5,557 nt of DNA from an uncultured beta proteobacterium. Lineage in GTDB: Bacteria; Pseudomonadota; Gammaproteobacteria; Burkholderiales; Burkholderiaceae_C. The notes beneath the pieces were generated by a model. It was not told where the DNA came from and searched no databases. It was given only the letters and a program-made list of their open reading frames with translations. The stretch is from NCBI GenBank assembly GCA_903840825.1, contig CAIMHL010000428.1, forward strand, positions 1-5,557, written 5' to 3'. Made by a program: the position numbers and the translations under genes. Each line of letters opens with the position of its first letter. Within the stretch, counting starts at the first letter, position 1. Below are positions 4,331-5,557 of this stretch, one piece after another.

Positions 4331-5557
4331 TACTCCCATTCAATAGTGGCAGGGGGTTTGCTCGACACATCGTAAGTGACGCGGTTAATGCCGCGCACTT
4401 CATTGATGATTCTGCCCGACACTTTTTTGAGTAAAGCGTAGGGCAATTCAGCCCAATCTGCTGTCATGAAGTCGGTGGTTTGCACGGCGCGCAAGGCGAC
4501 GACGTAATCGTAGGTCCGGCCATCGCCCATGACGCCTACGCTCTTGACGGGCAAGAACACGGTGAAGGCCTGGCTGGTGAGGTCGTACCAGCTTTTGCCC
4601 GTTTCGGGGTCCATGAAGTTGCGCAGTTCTTCAATGAAAATATGGTCTGCCTGGCGCAGCAACTCGGCATACTCCTTTTTGACTTCACCCAATATACGCA
4701 CTCCTAAGCCCGGTCCTGGGAACGGATGGCGGTACACCATGTGGTACGGCAGGCCCAGGGCCACACCGAGCTCACGCACCTCGTCTTTGAACAGTTCGCG
4801 CAGGGGCTCGAGCAGTTTTAAGCCCAATTGCTCAGGTAATCCGCCCACGTTGTGGTGGCTCTTGATAACGACCGCTTTTTTGCTTTTGGCAGCGCCTGAC
4901 TCAATAACGTCCGGATAAATGGTGCCTTGGGCCAACCATTTGGCGCCTTGGGCGCCTTCGCCTTTGAGCTTGGCGGCCTCGGCTTTGAACACTTCAACAA
5001 ACTCGCGGCCAATAATTTTTCGTTTGGCTTCAGGCTCACTCACGCCCGCCAGATGCCCCAAAAACTGCTCAGCAGCGTCCACCCGTATGACTTTGGCGTG
5101 GAGTTTGCCGACAAACATCTCCATGACCATGTCGCCTTCATTCAGGCGCAACAAGCCGTGGTCGACGAAAACGCAGGTGAGTTGGTCGCCAATAGCGCGG
5201 TGAATCAACGCGGCGGCCACCGACGAGTCAACCCCACCCGAGAGGCCCAAGATAACTTCTTCGGTGCCCACTTGGGCACGAATGTGCTCAACTGCCTCGG
5301 CGATGTAGTCCCCCATGATCCAGTCGGCCCGGGTGCCACAAATATCCAGCACAAAGCGCTCCAAAATGGCCGCGCCACGGGCGGTGTGCGTCACTTCGGG
5401 GTGGAACTGGACACCGTAAAAACGACGCTCTTCATCGGCCATGCCAGCAATGGGACAGCTGTCGGTGCTGGCCATCACTTTAAATCCGTGCGGTAGCTCA
5501 GTGACCTTGTCGCCGTGGCTCATCCAGACCTTGAGCATGCCGTGGCCCATCGGGGTG
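4330..5557 (-). CDS. guaA: GMP synthase (glutamine-hydrolysing), 5' end cut by window edge
   Basis: GuaA makes GMP from XMP, ATP and glutamine in the cytoplasm, the last step of guanine nucleotide synthesis. About 408 residues are visible of the usual 525-540; the N-terminus with the amidotransferase nucleophile Cys lies beyond base 5557. Counting from Met at 5550: the end of the class I glutamine amidotransferase domain has QFHPE with His50 and Glu52 of the Cys-His-Glu triad. The ATP-pyrophosphatase P-loop SGGVDSS is at 104-110 (bases 5221-5241), followed by VFVDHGLLR. The dimerisation domain has HPFPGPGLGVRILGEV and the hallmark terminus SSKPPATIEWE. No lesion is seen. The Met at 5550 is internal: the frame continues upstream as Thr-Pro to the window edge. 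The stop overlaps the start of the dipeptidase gene. Confidence 0.98.
   Translation of the reverse strand, partial: TPMGHGMLKVWMSHGDKVTELPHGFKVMASTDSCPIAGMADEERRFYGVQFHPEVTHTARGAAILERFVLDICGTRADWIMGDYIAEAVEHIRAQVGTEEVILGLSGGVDSSVAAALIHRAIGDQLTCVFVDHGLLRLNEGDMVMEMFVGKLHAKVIRVDAAEQFLGHLAGVSEPEAKRKIIGREFVEVFKAEAAKLKGEGAQGAKWLAQGTIYPDVIESGAAKSKKAVVIKSHHNVGGLPEQLGLKLLEPLRELFKDEVRELGVALGLPYHMVYRHPFPGPGLGVRILGEVKKEYAELLRQADHIFIEELRNFMDPETGKSWYDLTSQAFTVFLPVKSVGVMGDGRTYDYVVALRAVQTTDFMTADWAELPYALLKKVSGRIINEVRGINRVTYDVSSKPPATIEWE

Noticed and set aside
4940..4965. Short GGCGCC/GGCG reiteration
   Set aside because: It encodes the Gly-Glu-Gly-Ala-Gln-Gly-Ala stretch within guaA and fits local codon use; there is no array or iteration.
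4927..5496. Plus-strand open frame (189 codons) opposite guaA
   Set aside because: guaA on the minus strand is unambiguous, with catalytic motifs throughout; the plus-strand frame is its shadow.

Overview
This window reads as chromosomal DNA of a betaproteobacterium, most likely of the order Burkholderiales (Comamonadaceae/Rhodoferax-like). That placement is an inference from the character of the GuaA, TadA, LdcA and PaiB proteins and the moderately GC-rich coding sequence; no marker gene settles it. All convincing genes lie on the minus strand, so transcription runs from high to low coordinates. The window starts inside guaA (right edge) and ends just past an LD-carboxypeptidase gene.

Layout in the direction of transcription. 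(1) guaA, GMP synthase, truncated by the window edge, 5557 to 4330. (2) A Tat-exported M19 dipeptidase-like protein whose start codon overlaps the guaA stop (TAATG). (3) A gap of about 85 bases with a perfect-arm dyad and no clear promoter. (4) A PaiB-family FMN-binding protein, whose stop overlaps by four bases (ATGA) with (5) tadA, the tRNA adenosine-34 deaminase. The tadA frame has no stop and runs straight into a complete class I (DhlA-type) haloalkane dehalogenase, giving a 455-residue open frame. The dehalogenase half starts at an internal ATG with a perfect GGAGG six bases upstream, so it can probably also be made as a separate 305-residue protein. (6) A short A+T-rich hairpin with a T6 tract, then (7) an LdcA-type LD-carboxypeptidase. 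(8) A 165-base A+T-rich tail with a C9 homopolymer and no supported gene.

Functionally the window mixes housekeeping (GMP synthesis, inosine-34 formation in tRNA-Arg, cytoplasmic murein recycling) with accessory hydrolases (exported dipeptidase, dehalogenase). The paiB and tadA/dehalogenase genes look translationally coupled and are probably co-transcribed. No mobile element, RNA gene, CRISPR array or phage gene is visible. The most interesting item is the in-frame TadA-dehalogenase arrangement with its embedded ribosome-binding site. Second are the mixed halide-site residues of the dehalogenase and an HxH in place of HxD at the metal site of the dipeptidase.
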